A stretch of 64,000 bases of DNA, taken from positions 221,374 through 285,373 of the forward strand of contig DATJCX010000071.1 of assembly GCA_035497735.1 (NCBI GenBank), read 5' to 3'. The notes beneath the pieces are model-generated. The model was not told the origin of the DNA. It worked only from the letters and a program-made list of their open reading frames with translations, and did no database searches. Positions within the stretch are counted from its first letter, which is position 1. Each line of letters starts with the position of its first letter. The position numbers were made by a program, and so were the translations under genes. The DNA is from Brumimicrobium sp035497735. Its GTDB lineage: Bacteria; Bacteroidota; Bacteroidia; Flavobacteriales_D; Crocinitomicaceae. Positions 43,093 to 52,158 of the stretch are shown piece after piece.

Positions 43093-43902
43093 ATGAGAAA
43101 AGTATTTACAATTATCGGAATAGCAATTAGTTCAACTTTAATGAGCCAAGTAACAATTCTAGAAGAGAATTTCGACGGCAGTGCGTTAGATAGTGGTTGG
43201 AAAGTTGTAAATAACGATGGTTTTACACCGCAAGAAGTTGTTGAAGAATATACAGAAGCTTGGATAATTGTAGAAGACCCATTGAACGTAGGAAACGGTA
43301 CTGTTTCAAGCACTTCTTACTTCACACCTGTAAACAGAGCAGACAGATGGTTAATCACGCCGCAAATGACGCTAGGAACAGAGAATAATTACATTTCTTG
43401 GAAGGGATTGTCTTACGACCCATCTTTTCCTGACTCATACAAAGTGTTGATTTCTACAACTGGAAATGAAATAGCTGACTTTACAGATACTATTAAAGTT
43501 GTTAGTAATGAATATTACACTTGGACAGATCATGTAGAAGAGTTAGATGAATATGCTGGTCAAGATGTTTACTTCGCTTTTGTGAATACATCTTTTAATG
43601 GTTTTAAACTGTACTTAGATAGTGTTTACGTTAGAGAACAAGATCCACTTTCAATTCAAAAAGAAGAAATTCATTTAGCTATCTATCCAAATCCAGTTAG
43701 AGATTTCCTAGTAGTGAATTCGAATGATGCACAAATCCAAGGTGTTACTATTATCAACGCAATGGGACAAATTCTTTTAACTGAAAGTTTCAATAATGGA
43801 AGTGGAAAAGTAAAGGTGAATACATCATCTTTTACGTCAGGTGTTTACTTCATCACTGTTGAAACATCTAAAGGTATCGTTCGCCAAAAATTGATTAAAT
43901 AA
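43093..43902 (+). CDS. T9SS type A protein with choice-of-anchor J domain
   Basis: 269 residues. Signal peptide 1-19 (ending LMSQ). Residues ~25-185 match the choice-of-anchor J (cleaved adhesin-like jelly-roll) domain: EENFDGSALDSGWKVVNN, ADRWLITPQMTL, NYISWKGLSYD, and VYFAFVNTSFNGFKLYLDSV. Residues ~195-269 are the type A sorting domain (AIYPNPVRDFLVVNS, GVYFITVETS). It is probably secreted and glycan- or surface-binding. A TACCTTTG -7-like box at 43053-43060 precedes it. It is monocistronic. Confidence 0.9.
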   Translation: MRKVFTIIGIAISSTLMSQVTILEENFDGSALDSGWKVVNNDGFTPQEVVEEYTEAWIIVEDPLNVGNGTVSSTSYFTPVNRADRWLITPQMTLGTENNYISWKGLSYDPSFPDSYKVLISTTGNEIADFTDTIKVVSNEYYTWTDHVEELDEYAGQDVYFAFVNTSFNGFKLYLDSVYVREQDPLSIQKEEIHLAIYPNPVRDFLVVNSNDAQIQGVTIINAMGQILLTESFNNGSGKVKVNTSSFTSGVYFITVETSKGIVRQKLIK

Positions 43903-44045
43903 GCAATCATTAAGCTAAGATGTAAGGTAGCGTTGAATTTATATACAATTCAATCAGAACTTCTGCGTCTTAAAAATAACGTGTTCTCTGAACTTATTTG
44001 AAAGAACTTCACGGTCTTTTAATATTAGCCAATGTATTCCTAAAT

Positions 44046-44081
44046 AAAAAAGGGAACAGTCTTTTCAAACCATTCCCCTTT
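44046..44081 (-). terminator. Probable terminator after pepD
   Basis: Imperfect arms AAAGGGAA and TTCCCCTTT (one bulged base) around an 18-base loop, with a T run following on the minus strand, about 62 bases past the pepD stop. Confidence 0.5.
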
Positions 44082-44142
44082 GTAAACCGAATAACCTAAC
44101 GAAAGGTTAGTAGCAAAAACTTTGCCTAATTCAATTTCAAAT

Positions 44143-45597
44143 CTATTTTACTGGTGTTCTCTTTAACACTTCAAGGAAGTATCCCCAGAATTTCTGTACT
44201 GAACTAATCTGTACACATTCATCAGGAGAGTGTGCGTGACGGATGTTTGGTCCGAAAGAAATTGTATCTATATGCGGTAAATGAGATAACAAAATTCCAC
44301 ACTCTAACCCTGCGTGACAAGCAGCTACAAAAGGTTCTTCCTTATAACGTTCTACGTAAAGTTCACGCATCGTTTTTAAAATTGAAGAATCTGGATTGGG
44401 TTGCCATCCTGGATAATCTCCTCCTTGGGTAACGTCAGCTCCTAATAAGTCAAATGGACTTCTGATTGTTCTTGCGATATCTGCCTTGGAAGTTTCAACG
44501 CTACTACGTTGCAAAGATGTTGTTTTAAACGCTCCGTCTTTAATAGATACAAATGCTAGTGAGCTTGATGTTTCAACTAAATCTTCGAATGCTAAACTCC
44601 ATTTGAATACGCCATTATAAACAGCGTTGATGGTTAAAAGCACAGAAACTTGGTCGAAGTGACTCATCATTTTTGCTGGCGTAGCTGTTTCAGAAACAGT
44701 TAAAGAAATAGATTTCTCTACCGGTGTGTATTCCTCAATAAAAACCTCTTCCGTCGACTTTATGTGCTCTTCAAATGAAATACTGTCGGCTTTTTCTACA
44801 GAAACAATCGCAACAGACTCACGTGGAATTGCATTTCTAACGCCACCACCTACAACTTCATGAATCATAAAGTCAACTGGTGATTCGATTAGCAATCTCG
44901 CCATCATTTTATTAGCATTTCCTCTTCCTTTATGAATGTCCATTCCAGAGTGACCGCCCAATAAACCTTTTAGTTCAACTTTGTAAGTTTGAAGATTTGC
45001 TGGAGTGTCAACCTCTTCGTAATCGTAATGTGTGTCAGTGTCAATTCCACCAGCACAACCGATACTTAATTCGTTGTCATCTTCTGTATCTAAATTTAAA
45101 AGAATTGTTCCGTGATAGAAAGAAGGGTCCAAGTTTAAAGCACCTGTCATTCCTGTTTCTTCGTCAACGGTAAACATTGCTTCTAAAGCAGGATGAGGAA
45201 TGTCTTTACTAGCTAATACTCCCATAATAGTTGCCACTCCGATACCGTTGTCAGCTCCTAAAGTTGTTCCGTCAGCCTTTACCCAGTCACCATCAATTAG
45301 CATTTTAATTCCTTCTGTATCGAAATCAAATACGGTATCATTGTTCTTTTGGTGTACCATGTCAAGATGCGATTGTAAAATCACCGTTTGGCGATCTTCC
45401 ATTCCTTCAGTGGCAGGCTTTTTAATGATTACGTTACCAATTTTATCTTCAAAAGTTGGTAGTCCTAATTTATTCCCAAACTCTACCATGAATTTACGAA
45501 CACGTTCTTCTTTTTTACTTGGTCTTGGGACTGCATTTAAATCTGCAAAGTTTTCCCAAATTTCCTTCGGCTCTAAAGCCCTTACTTCATTTGACAT
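44143..45597 (-). CDS. pepD: Aminoacyl-histidine dipeptidase (PepD)
   Basis: 484 residues of the M20 family. Metal-site and catalytic segments: LQSHLDMVHQKN, GADNGIGVATIMG, VDEETGMTGALNLD, and HAGLECGILL. A large lid domain (~205-385) is inserted, as in E. coli PepD, with GLLGGHSGMDIHKGRG near its start. The enzyme cleaves Xaa-His dipeptides such as carnosine, with zinc, in the cytoplasm. It is monocistronic. Confidence 0.94.
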   Translation of the reverse strand: MSNEVRALEPKEIWENFADLNAVPRPSKKEERVRKFMVEFGNKLGLPTFEDKIGNVIIKKPATEGMEDRQTVILQSHLDMVHQKNNDTVFDFDTEGIKMLIDGDWVKADGTTLGADNGIGVATIMGVLASKDIPHPALEAMFTVDEETGMTGALNLDPSFYHGTILLNLDTEDDNELSIGCAGGIDTDTHYDYEEVDTPANLQTYKVELKGLLGGHSGMDIHKGRGNANKMMARLLIESPVDFMIHEVVGGGVRNAIPRESVAIVSVEKADSISFEEHIKSTEEVFIEEYTPVEKSISLTVSETATPAKMMSHFDQVSVLLTINAVYNGVFKWSLAFEDLVETSSSLAFVSIKDGAFKTTSLQRSSVETSKADIARTIRSPFDLLGADVTQGGDYPGWQPNPDSSILKTMRELYVERYKEEPFVAACHAGLECGILLSHLPHIDTISFGPNIRHAHSPDECVQISSVQKFWGYFLEVLKRTPVK

Positions 45598-45724
45598 GTG
45601 TATATTATTTTTCGTGTATTTTCTTATCTAACAAATGTAAAAATAAAATGTTGGAATCGACAGCAAAAGTCACGCTAGTTTTAAATGCTTTTTTATTCTT
45701 ATACTGATGGTGCTTATAAATGAA

Positions 45725-45748
45725 AAGGGGAAACAATTGCTTCCCCTT
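45725..45748 (-). terminator. Intrinsic terminator after ettA
   Basis: 8-base arms AAGGGGAA and TTCCCCTT around an 8-base loop, read on the minus strand with a following TTTTC, about 30 bases past the ettA stop. Confidence 0.65.
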
Positions 45749-45776
45749 ACTATATTTTTGAATAATTTTTCAGTGA

Positions 45777-47465
45777 CTAATCAACTGTCAATTTTCTGTA
45801 TTTTAATCGCTTAGGCGTTGTATCTCCTAAACGTTTTTTCTTGTTTTCTTCGTATTCAGAGAAACTTCCTTCGAATGAATATACTTCAGAATCTCCTTCG
45901 AATGCTAGAATATGTGTACAAATTCTATCAAGGAACCAACGGTCGTGAGAAATTACAACCACACACCCTGCGAAGTTCATAATTCCTTCTTCCAAAGCAC
46001 GAAGTGTATTGATGTCGATATCGTTTGTCGGCTCATCCAGTAATAAAACGTTTGCTTCCGTCATTAAAGTTAACGCTAAGTGCAAACGGTTTCTTTCACC
46101 TCCAGATAATACACCTACTTTCTTGTTTTGGTCTGAACCTGAGAATGCAAACTTCGATAGGTAAGCACGGGCATTGATTTTTTCATTTCCGATTTCAATA
46201 AAATAATTTCCACCAGCAACTACCTCGAAAATAGAGCTTTCAGGATTCAAATCACTATGTGCTTGGTCAACGTATCCAATTTTAACTGTTTCTCCAACCT
46301 TAAATTCACCAGCATCTGGTTGTAATTCATCCATAATCATTTTGAAAATGGTTGTTTTCCCCGCACCGTTTGGACCGATAATTCCTACAATACCGTTTGG
46401 TGGTAAACTAAAGTTTAAGTTATCATAAAGCAACTTGTCACCGAATGATTTAGAAACGCCTACAGCATCGATAACGTTTGTACCTAAACGCGGTCCATTC
46501 GGAATTCTAATTTCCAGGTGTGACTCTTTTTCTTTACCATCTTCCGAAAGTAATTTATCGTAATTCGTTAAACGTGCTTTACTTTTCGCTTGACGACCTT
46601 TAGGATTCATTCTTACCCATTCCAGCTCTTGGTCAAGCATCTTTTTACGTTTCGACTCTTGTTTTTCTTCTTGTTCTAAACGCTTCGATTTTTGTTCTAA
46701 CCATGAAGAGTAGTTTCCTTTCCAAGGAATACCTTCACCACGGTCTAATTCCAAAATCCATCCAGCAACATTGTCAAGGAAATAACGGTCGTGCGTTACA
46801 GCAATTACTGTTCCTTGGTATTGTTGTAAATGTTGCTCCAACCATTGAATAGACTCAGCGTCCAAGTGGTTGGTAGGCTCATCTAATAGTAAAATATCTG
46901 GTTTTTGTAATAATAAACGCGTTAAAGCAACTCGTCTTCTTTCTCCTCCTGATAAATTCGCAACGTTTTGATCGTCTGGCGGACATCTTAAAGCATCCAT
47001 TGCGCGTTCCAACTGAGAATCTAATTCCCAAGCATTGATTGCATCAATTCTATTCTGAACTTCCCCTTGACGTGCAATTAATTTGTCCATTTTGTCTGGA
47101 TCATTCAAGATTTCTTCATCCATAAATGAATTGTTGATTTCTTCGTATTCCTTAAGTAAATCAACAGTTTCTTGAACACCTTCCATAACGATTTCTTTAA
47201 CCGTCTTTGTTGGGTCTAATTCTGGTTCCTGCGGAAGGTAACCTACAGAGTATCCATCTGAAATTGATACATCTCCTAAGTAAGATTTGTCAATTCCAGC
47301 AATAATTTTCATCACAGTTGACTTACCAGATCCGTTTAAACCGATAATACCGATTTTCGCTCCGTAGAAAAATGATAGCGAAATATCCTTAATAATTTGC
47401 TTACCTGCGGGCGTTGATTTGCTCACGCGGTGCATTGAAAATATGATTTTTTTATCGTCTGACAT
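45777..47465 (-). CDS. ettA: Energy-dependent translational throttle protein EttA (ABC-F)
   Basis: 562 residues from the ATG at 47465 (MSDDKKIIFSMHRVSK); the frame is open ten codons further up but without support. Two ABC ATPase domains: Walker A GLNGSGKST and signature LSGGERRR (first), GPNGAGKTT and LSGGERNR (second), with the linker of ~80 residues rich in Lys/Glu/Arg between them (QKSKRLEQEEKQES...). It has no membrane domain. EttA binds the ribosomal E site and adjusts translation to ATP level. A TATCTTTG -7-like box (47485-47492, minus strand) precedes the start. Confidence 0.95.
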   Translation of the reverse strand: MSDDKKIIFSMHRVSKSTPAGKQIIKDISLSFFYGAKIGIIGLNGSGKSTVMKIIAGIDKSYLGDVSISDGYSVGYLPQEPELDPTKTVKEIVMEGVQETVDLLKEYEEINNSFMDEEILNDPDKMDKLIARQGEVQNRIDAINAWELDSQLERAMDALRCPPDDQNVANLSGGERRRVALTRLLLQKPDILLLDEPTNHLDAESIQWLEQHLQQYQGTVIAVTHDRYFLDNVAGWILELDRGEGIPWKGNYSSWLEQKSKRLEQEEKQESKRKKMLDQELEWVRMNPKGRQAKSKARLTNYDKLLSEDGKEKESHLEIRIPNGPRLGTNVIDAVGVSKSFGDKLLYDNLNFSLPPNGIVGIIGPNGAGKTTIFKMIMDELQPDAGEFKVGETVKIGYVDQAHSDLNPESSIFEVVAGGNYFIEIGNEKINARAYLSKFAFSGSDQNKKVGVLSGGERNRLHLALTLMTEANVLLLDEPTNDIDINTLRALEEGIMNFAGCVVVISHDRWFLDRICTHILAFEGDSEVYSFEGSFSEYEENKKKRLGDTTPKRLKYRKLTVD

Positions 47466-47601
47466 ACATATAAAATTAGATGAACAAAGATACAAATATT
47501 ATTTCATTTTTGCCTCCGAGAAGGTAAGTAATGGCTTTGCTCAATTAAAAAAGACCTCCTTTCAAGTGATAACTTATAGAATTGTTTTATTTTTGGCTTC
47601 A

Positions 47602-48639
47602 ATGTTTTTACTACGGATTATATTACTTCCATTTTCGCTCATTTATGGGGGAATCTTAACTGTCAGAAATTGGCTTTTCGATAGCAGACTAAAACCTGTT
47701 ACAAAAATGAATGCTAAAGTCATATCTGTTGGGAACTTGTCTGTAGGCGGAACAGGGAAAACTCCGCATGTTGAATACCTCGTTCAATTCTTAAAAGAAA
47801 AGTTCAATACTGCCATTCTACTTCGTGGATATGGGAGAAAAACAAAAGGCTTTTATTTAGTAAATAATGACTCAACCGTGTCGCAAGTAGGGGACGAAGG
47901 GTTGAATTATGCCAAAACATTTACGGATAAAGTGCAAGTTGCTGTTTGTGAAAAGAGGGTAGCAGGTGCACAAGAATTATTGCAGCGTTTTCCTGAGACG
48001 GAAGTGCTTGTTTTAGACGATGCATTCCAACATCGCTATATTCATAGAGATTGTAATATACTACTGACAGAGTACAATCGACCTTATTTTAAAGATTTTG
48101 TATTGCCAACAGGAAATTTAAGAGAATTTTCTTGTGGGAAAAAGAGAGCGGATATTGTAATTGTTACAAAGTCTCCAAAGGACTTGACAGAAACGCAAAA
48201 ACAAGCATTCGAAAAAAGATTAAAAGTGAAAAACGATACTCCTGTTTTCTTCTCTGAGATAGCATATGGTGACTTGGTGAGTTTGCAAGGAAGTGTCACT
48301 ATTCAGTCAGCTCCGAAAATAGTTTTAGTGACTGGAATTGGTAATTCAACACCACTTTTAAATCATTTACAAGAACAATCGGAGGTGATTCATGTGGAAT
48401 TTAGGGATCATTATGATTTCGCTTTGACAGATATAGAAAAGATTCACAAAATATTTGATAACTTTGTAGGTCAGGATAAAGTAATCGTAACGACAGAAAA
48501 AGACGCAATGCGATTGTTGAATTCAGAATTAAGTAAAAGCATAAAATCTTATCCTTGGTATTGGCAATCAATAACAGTGAAGATTGATAAAGAGAACGAA
48601 TTTTTAAATAAAGTATATGGAAGTATTATCTCAGATTAA
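47602..48639 (+). CDS. lpxK: Tetraacyldisaccharide 4'-kinase
   Basis: 345 residues from the ATG at 47602. The open frame extends 61 codons upstream, across the ettA promoter region, and is not used because the family begins near MFLLRIILLPFSLIYGG. The P-loop is VGNLSVGGTGKTPHVEYL, preceded by one hydrophobic N-terminal helix that holds the enzyme at the inner membrane. RGYGRKTKGFYL and LDDAFQHRYIHRDCNIL are family blocks. It phosphorylates the lipid A disaccharide at the 4' position. It overlaps punA by 23 bases. Confidence 0.93.
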   Translation: MFLLRIILLPFSLIYGGILTVRNWLFDSRLKPVTKMNAKVISVGNLSVGGTGKTPHVEYLVQFLKEKFNTAILLRGYGRKTKGFYLVNNDSTVSQVGDEGLNYAKTFTDKVQVAVCEKRVAGAQELLQRFPETEVLVLDDAFQHRYIHRDCNILLTEYNRPYFKDFVLPTGNLREFSCGKKRADIVIVTKSPKDLTETQKQAFEKRLKVKNDTPVFFSEIAYGDLVSLQGSVTIQSAPKIVLVTGIGNSTPLLNHLQEQSEVIHVEFRDHYDFALTDIEKIHKIFDNFVGQDKVIVTTEKDAMRLLNSELSKSIKSYPWYWQSITVKIDKENEFLNKVYGSIISD

Positions 48640-49435
48640 AGAAGCTGTTGAGTACATACAGTCTCAGGTTGATGTAAAACCAGAAGTTGGAATTATCCTA
48701 GGAACTGGCTTAGGAGGATTGGCTGAAGATATTAAAGTTGTCAAGAAAATTCTTTATCAAGATATTCCTAACTTCCCTGTTTCTACAGTGAAGGGGCATA
48801 GCGGACAATTGGTGTTTGGTGAACTAGGAGGAAAACAAGTAGTAGCCATGCAAGGTAGATTCCATTTCTACGAAGGTTATACTTTACAGCAAGTTACTTT
48901 CCCTGTAAGGGTGATGAAATTCTTAGGAATCGACTGTCTAATCGTTAGTAATGCTTCGGGAGGAGTAAATCCTGATTTCGAGATTGGAGAAATTATGCTT
49001 ATCACAGATCACATCAATTTCTTCCCAGGAAATCCTTTAATTGGAAAGAATATCGATGAGTTAGGACCTCGTTTCCCGGATATGAGTGAGCCATATGACA
49101 AAAAAATGATTGCTTTGGCAGAAGAAATTGCTAAAGAGTTAAACATTCGAATAGCAAAAGGAGTTTACTTAGGACTGACAGGTCCAACATTAGAAACGCC
49201 TGCAGAATATAAAATGGTTCGCATTTTAGGTGCTGATACCGTGGGAATGTCAACTGTTCCTGAAGTAATTGTTGCAAGACATATGGAAATTCCTTGTTTC
49301 GCTGTTTCAATTATCACTGACTTAGGAGTAGAAGGTAAAATCGTTCCAGTTTCCGGACAAGATGTTATCGATGTTGCCAATCGTCAAGAAGGAAAAATGA
49401 CGCAAATAATTGAAGAATTAATTTCTCGTATATAA
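48617..49435 (+). CDS. punA: Purine nucleoside phosphorylase
   Basis: 272 residues of the trimeric PNP family II. Family blocks: GIILGTGLGGLAEDI near the start, VKGHSGQLVFGELGG, QGRFHFYEGY, SNASGGVNPDFEIG and GVYLGLTGPTLETPAEY, with the GPTLETPAE purine-site glutamate and VGMSTVPEVIVARH. It cleaves purine nucleosides with phosphate. It starts within the lpxK 3' end and is 14 bases from gatB. Confidence 0.94.
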   Translation: MEVLSQIKEAVEYIQSQVDVKPEVGIILGTGLGGLAEDIKVVKKILYQDIPNFPVSTVKGHSGQLVFGELGGKQVVAMQGRFHFYEGYTLQQVTFPVRVMKFLGIDCLIVSNASGGVNPDFEIGEIMLITDHINFFPGNPLIGKNIDELGPRFPDMSEPYDKKMIALAEEIAKELNIRIAKGVYLGLTGPTLETPAEYKMVRILGADTVGMSTVPEVIVARHMEIPCFAVSIITDLGVEGKIVPVSGQDVIDVANRQEGKMTQIIEELISRI

Positions 49436-49449
49436 TAGTAGAAAAATAG

Positions 49450-50910
49450 ATGGTTTCAGAAGAAAAAAAAGCAAAGTATGAAGCGGTTATAGGATTGGAA
49501 ATTCACGCTCAAATGTTAACAAAATCAAAGGCTTATTCAAGTGACGCAAATGAATACGGAAGCCGACCAAACACGAATTTAAGTGTGGTGACTTTAGCGC
49601 ACCCGGGAACTTTGCCGCTGATGAATAAACAGACAATTGAATATGCCATCAGATTAGGTATAGCAACCAATTGCGAGATTGCCAATTATCAAAATTTTGA
49701 TAGGAAAAATTATTTCTATCCAGATTTACCGAAAAGTTATCAAATTTCTCAAAATGAAACGCCTATCTGTGCAAATGGAAAGGTGGAAGTGAAAATGCCA
49801 GATGGTAGCATCAAAGCAATCGGTATTACAAGAATTCACATGGAGGAGGATACGGGAAAGAGTTTGCACGACGTAGATGTGTATGATACTTTAATCGATT
49901 TAAACCGTGCGGGAACGCCGTTGCTAGAAATCGTAACGGAACCAGACCTTAGAAGTGGAGATGAAGCATATGCATACTTGACAGAAATGCGTCAGTTGGT
50001 TCGTTACCTCGATATTAGCGATGGTAACATGGAAGAAGGAAATATGCGTTGTGACGCAAACGTTTCTATTCGACTGAAAGGAGCTAAAGAATTTGGAAGA
50101 CGTGTAGAGGTGAAGAATATGAACTCTATTCGTAACGTACAGCGTGCTATTAACCATGAGATAGAACGCCACATCGAGTTGGTGGAAAATGGTGAAATCG
50201 TTCCGCAAGAAACAAGAAACTTTGATGCAGCGACAGGGAAGACAGTTAAAATGCGTGAAAAAGAAGATTCAGTTGACTATTTACTTTTCCCAGAACCAGA
50301 TTTACAACCAATCTTTGTTTCTGAAGACCATATAGCAGCAGTCAAAGCAGAAATGCCAACATTGCCAAAAGAATTATACAGAAAATATACAGAAGAGTTA
50401 GGTTTATCTGACTACGACGCTAATAATATCATTTCTACTAAGCCAATTGCTTTGTATTTCGAAGAATTAATTAATTATACGAAAAACTATAAAGCGGCTT
50501 CAAACTGGTTGAACGGTGATGTTCGTTCTTACCTGAACAATAGAGGGATTGGCATAGAGGAATTCCCTGTTTCAGCAGCTAAATTAGCTGACTTGATCGA
50601 ACAGATTGACGCTGGACTTGTTTCAGTATCAGCAGCGAGTCAACATATCTTCCCAGTGATGGTAGAAAGACCAGAAACTTCGGCTAAAGAAATCGCTGAA
50701 GAGTTGAATCTAATTCAAGATAGTGACGAAGATTCTTTAGCTGATTTGATTAGAGAAGTAATAAAGCAACACACAGCAGAGGTGGAGCGTTATAAGGTTG
50801 GTGAAAAACAATTGACTGGATTCTTTATGGGACAAGTGATGAAAGCATCAGGAGGAAAAGCAGACCCAAAAGCGACAAGTCAATTACTGCGTAAACTTTT
50901 AGAAGAATAA
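49450..50910 (+). CDS. gatB: Asp/Glu-tRNA amidotransferase subunit B
   Basis: 486 residues. GatB is the kinase-like subunit of GatCAB, which activates misacylated Glu-tRNA(Gln) or Asp-tRNA(Asn) and amidates it with ammonia from GatA. Family blocks: YEAVIGLEIHAQMLTKSKA, HPGTLPLMNK, RKNYFYPDLPKSYQISQ, HMEEDTGKSLHD and MRCDANVSIR. The C-terminal YqeY-like helical tail (~400-486) is present, ending FMGQVMKASGGKADPK. No gatA or gatC lies adjacent, which is common in this phylum. Confidence 0.97.
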   Translation: MVSEEKKAKYEAVIGLEIHAQMLTKSKAYSSDANEYGSRPNTNLSVVTLAHPGTLPLMNKQTIEYAIRLGIATNCEIANYQNFDRKNYFYPDLPKSYQISQNETPICANGKVEVKMPDGSIKAIGITRIHMEEDTGKSLHDVDVYDTLIDLNRAGTPLLEIVTEPDLRSGDEAYAYLTEMRQLVRYLDISDGNMEEGNMRCDANVSIRLKGAKEFGRRVEVKNMNSIRNVQRAINHEIERHIELVENGEIVPQETRNFDAATGKTVKMREKEDSVDYLLFPEPDLQPIFVSEDHIAAVKAEMPTLPKELYRKYTEELGLSDYDANNIISTKPIALYFEELINYTKNYKAASNWLNGDVRSYLNNRGIGIEEFPVSAAKLADLIEQIDAGLVSVSAASQHIFPVMVERPETSAKEIAEELNLIQDSDEDSLADLIREVIKQHTAEVERYKVGEKQLTGFFMGQVMKASGGKADPKATSQLLRKLLEE

Positions 50911-50926
50911 GAATTGAAAAATAAAA

Positions 50927-52144
50927 ATGATTAAGAAAAGTATTTTATTGGTGGGTTTAGCAACATTTATGTTTGCTTGCGACTCGAAAGAAGCAGTGAA
51001 GACAGAAGCAGGAGAAACTGCAAAAGAGTCTGAAGTTGTCATAGAAAATCCGAATGTAACACTGAAAGGAACCATCAAGGATGGAAATGGTGTTGCACTT
51101 GTTTTAGAAGCATTAACAGATCAAGGTGCTGTTATAATTAATAAAGTTACTACAAACGGAAAAGGAAACTTTGAAGTGAAAGGAGCTATTAAGGAAATGG
51201 GGCTGTATCAATTACGCGTGGATAATATTCCACAAGGAGAACAGCCGAAAACAATTCCTTTAACATTGGTTCCAGGTGATGAGGTAACGTTGAACTTAGA
51301 TATGAATAACTTTAACTTTGGAGTAATTTACGAAGGAACGGAATGGGCTGAAGCAGTAAATGGTTACATGAAAGAAATGCAAGACTTTATTGACTGGCAA
51401 TCGACAATCGATAATCCACAGCAATACTATACTGCAGAGAGACAAGGTGAATTGATGGAGATGATCATGGACAATAAAAAGAAAATGGATCACTACATTA
51501 TTAGAGAAGTAAGTAAAAACCCTTCTAACCCAGCGCATATCTTATTGATGACAAATCTTGTGCCTGTTGGTGGATTTGATTTCTACGACCCAAAATATCT
51601 TGATGTTTTAGTTATTATTAAAGATGCTTATGAAGAAAAGTATCCAGAAAAGGTGGTTACGAAAAGCATCGCTATGCAAGTGAAACAACTGGTTCAAAGT
51701 TACCAAGACTATAAATCATTCGTTTTAGAAAATAAAGCACCTGAAATCATTTTACCAAATCCTTCAGGACAGGAAATGAAACTTTCTGACTTAAGAGGTA
51801 AGTACGTATTGATTGACTTTTGGGCTTCTTGGTGTCAACCATGTAGAGTGGAAAATCCAAACGTAGTGAGATTGTACAATAAGTATAAGAACAAGAATTT
51901 CGACATCTTTAGTGTTTCTCTTGATGATAATAAGGAGCAGTGGATTAAAGCAATTAAAGATGACGGTCTTGTTTGGAAGAGTCATGTAAGTGATTTACTA
52001 AAATGGAAAACTCCTTTGGTTGAAAAGTACCAGTTTAATGGAATTCCTCACACTGTTTTGATAGATCCATCGGGGAAAATTATTGCAAAAAATCTAAGAG
52101 GTTTATCTTTGGAGAGGAAATTGCAAGAATTACTAGGATCGTAA
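50927..52144 (+). CDS. TlpA-like thioredoxin lipoprotein with DUF4369-type domain
   Basis: 405 residues, lipoprotein signal with lipobox MFAC near residue 18. Residues ~50-140 resemble the DUF4369 beta domain (TLKGTIKDGNGVALVLEAL, YQLRVDNIPQ). A helical region follows, then a TlpA-type thioredoxin domain (~275-405) with redox pair WASWCQPCRVENP near residue 302 and cis-proline FNGIPHTVLIDPSGK. It is anchored outside the cytoplasm, probably for disulphide exchange or cytochrome maturation. Its paralogue lies 14 bases downstream. Confidence 0.88.
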   Translation: MIKKSILLVGLATFMFACDSKEAVKTEAGETAKESEVVIENPNVTLKGTIKDGNGVALVLEALTDQGAVIINKVTTNGKGNFEVKGAIKEMGLYQLRVDNIPQGEQPKTIPLTLVPGDEVTLNLDMNNFNFGVIYEGTEWAEAVNGYMKEMQDFIDWQSTIDNPQQYYTAERQGELMEMIMDNKKKMDHYIIREVSKNPSNPAHILLMTNLVPVGGFDFYDPKYLDVLVIIKDAYEEKYPEKVVTKSIAMQVKQLVQSYQDYKSFVLENKAPEIILPNPSGQEMKLSDLRGKYVLIDFWASWCQPCRVENPNVVRLYNKYKNKNFDIFSVSLDDNKEQWIKAIKDDGLVWKSHVSDLLKWKTPLVEKYQFNGIPHTVLIDPSGKIIAKNLRGLSLERKLQELLGS

Positions 52145-52158
52145 AAAATTAATAAATT

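Noticed and set aside
43966..43971. CGTCTT as an ECF -10
   Set aside because: No -35 partner; it lies between a plus-strand gene end and a minus-strand terminator.
47419..47601. N-terminal extension of lpxK
   Set aside because: It would overlap the ettA start and its promoter, and the family starts at the ATG at 47602.
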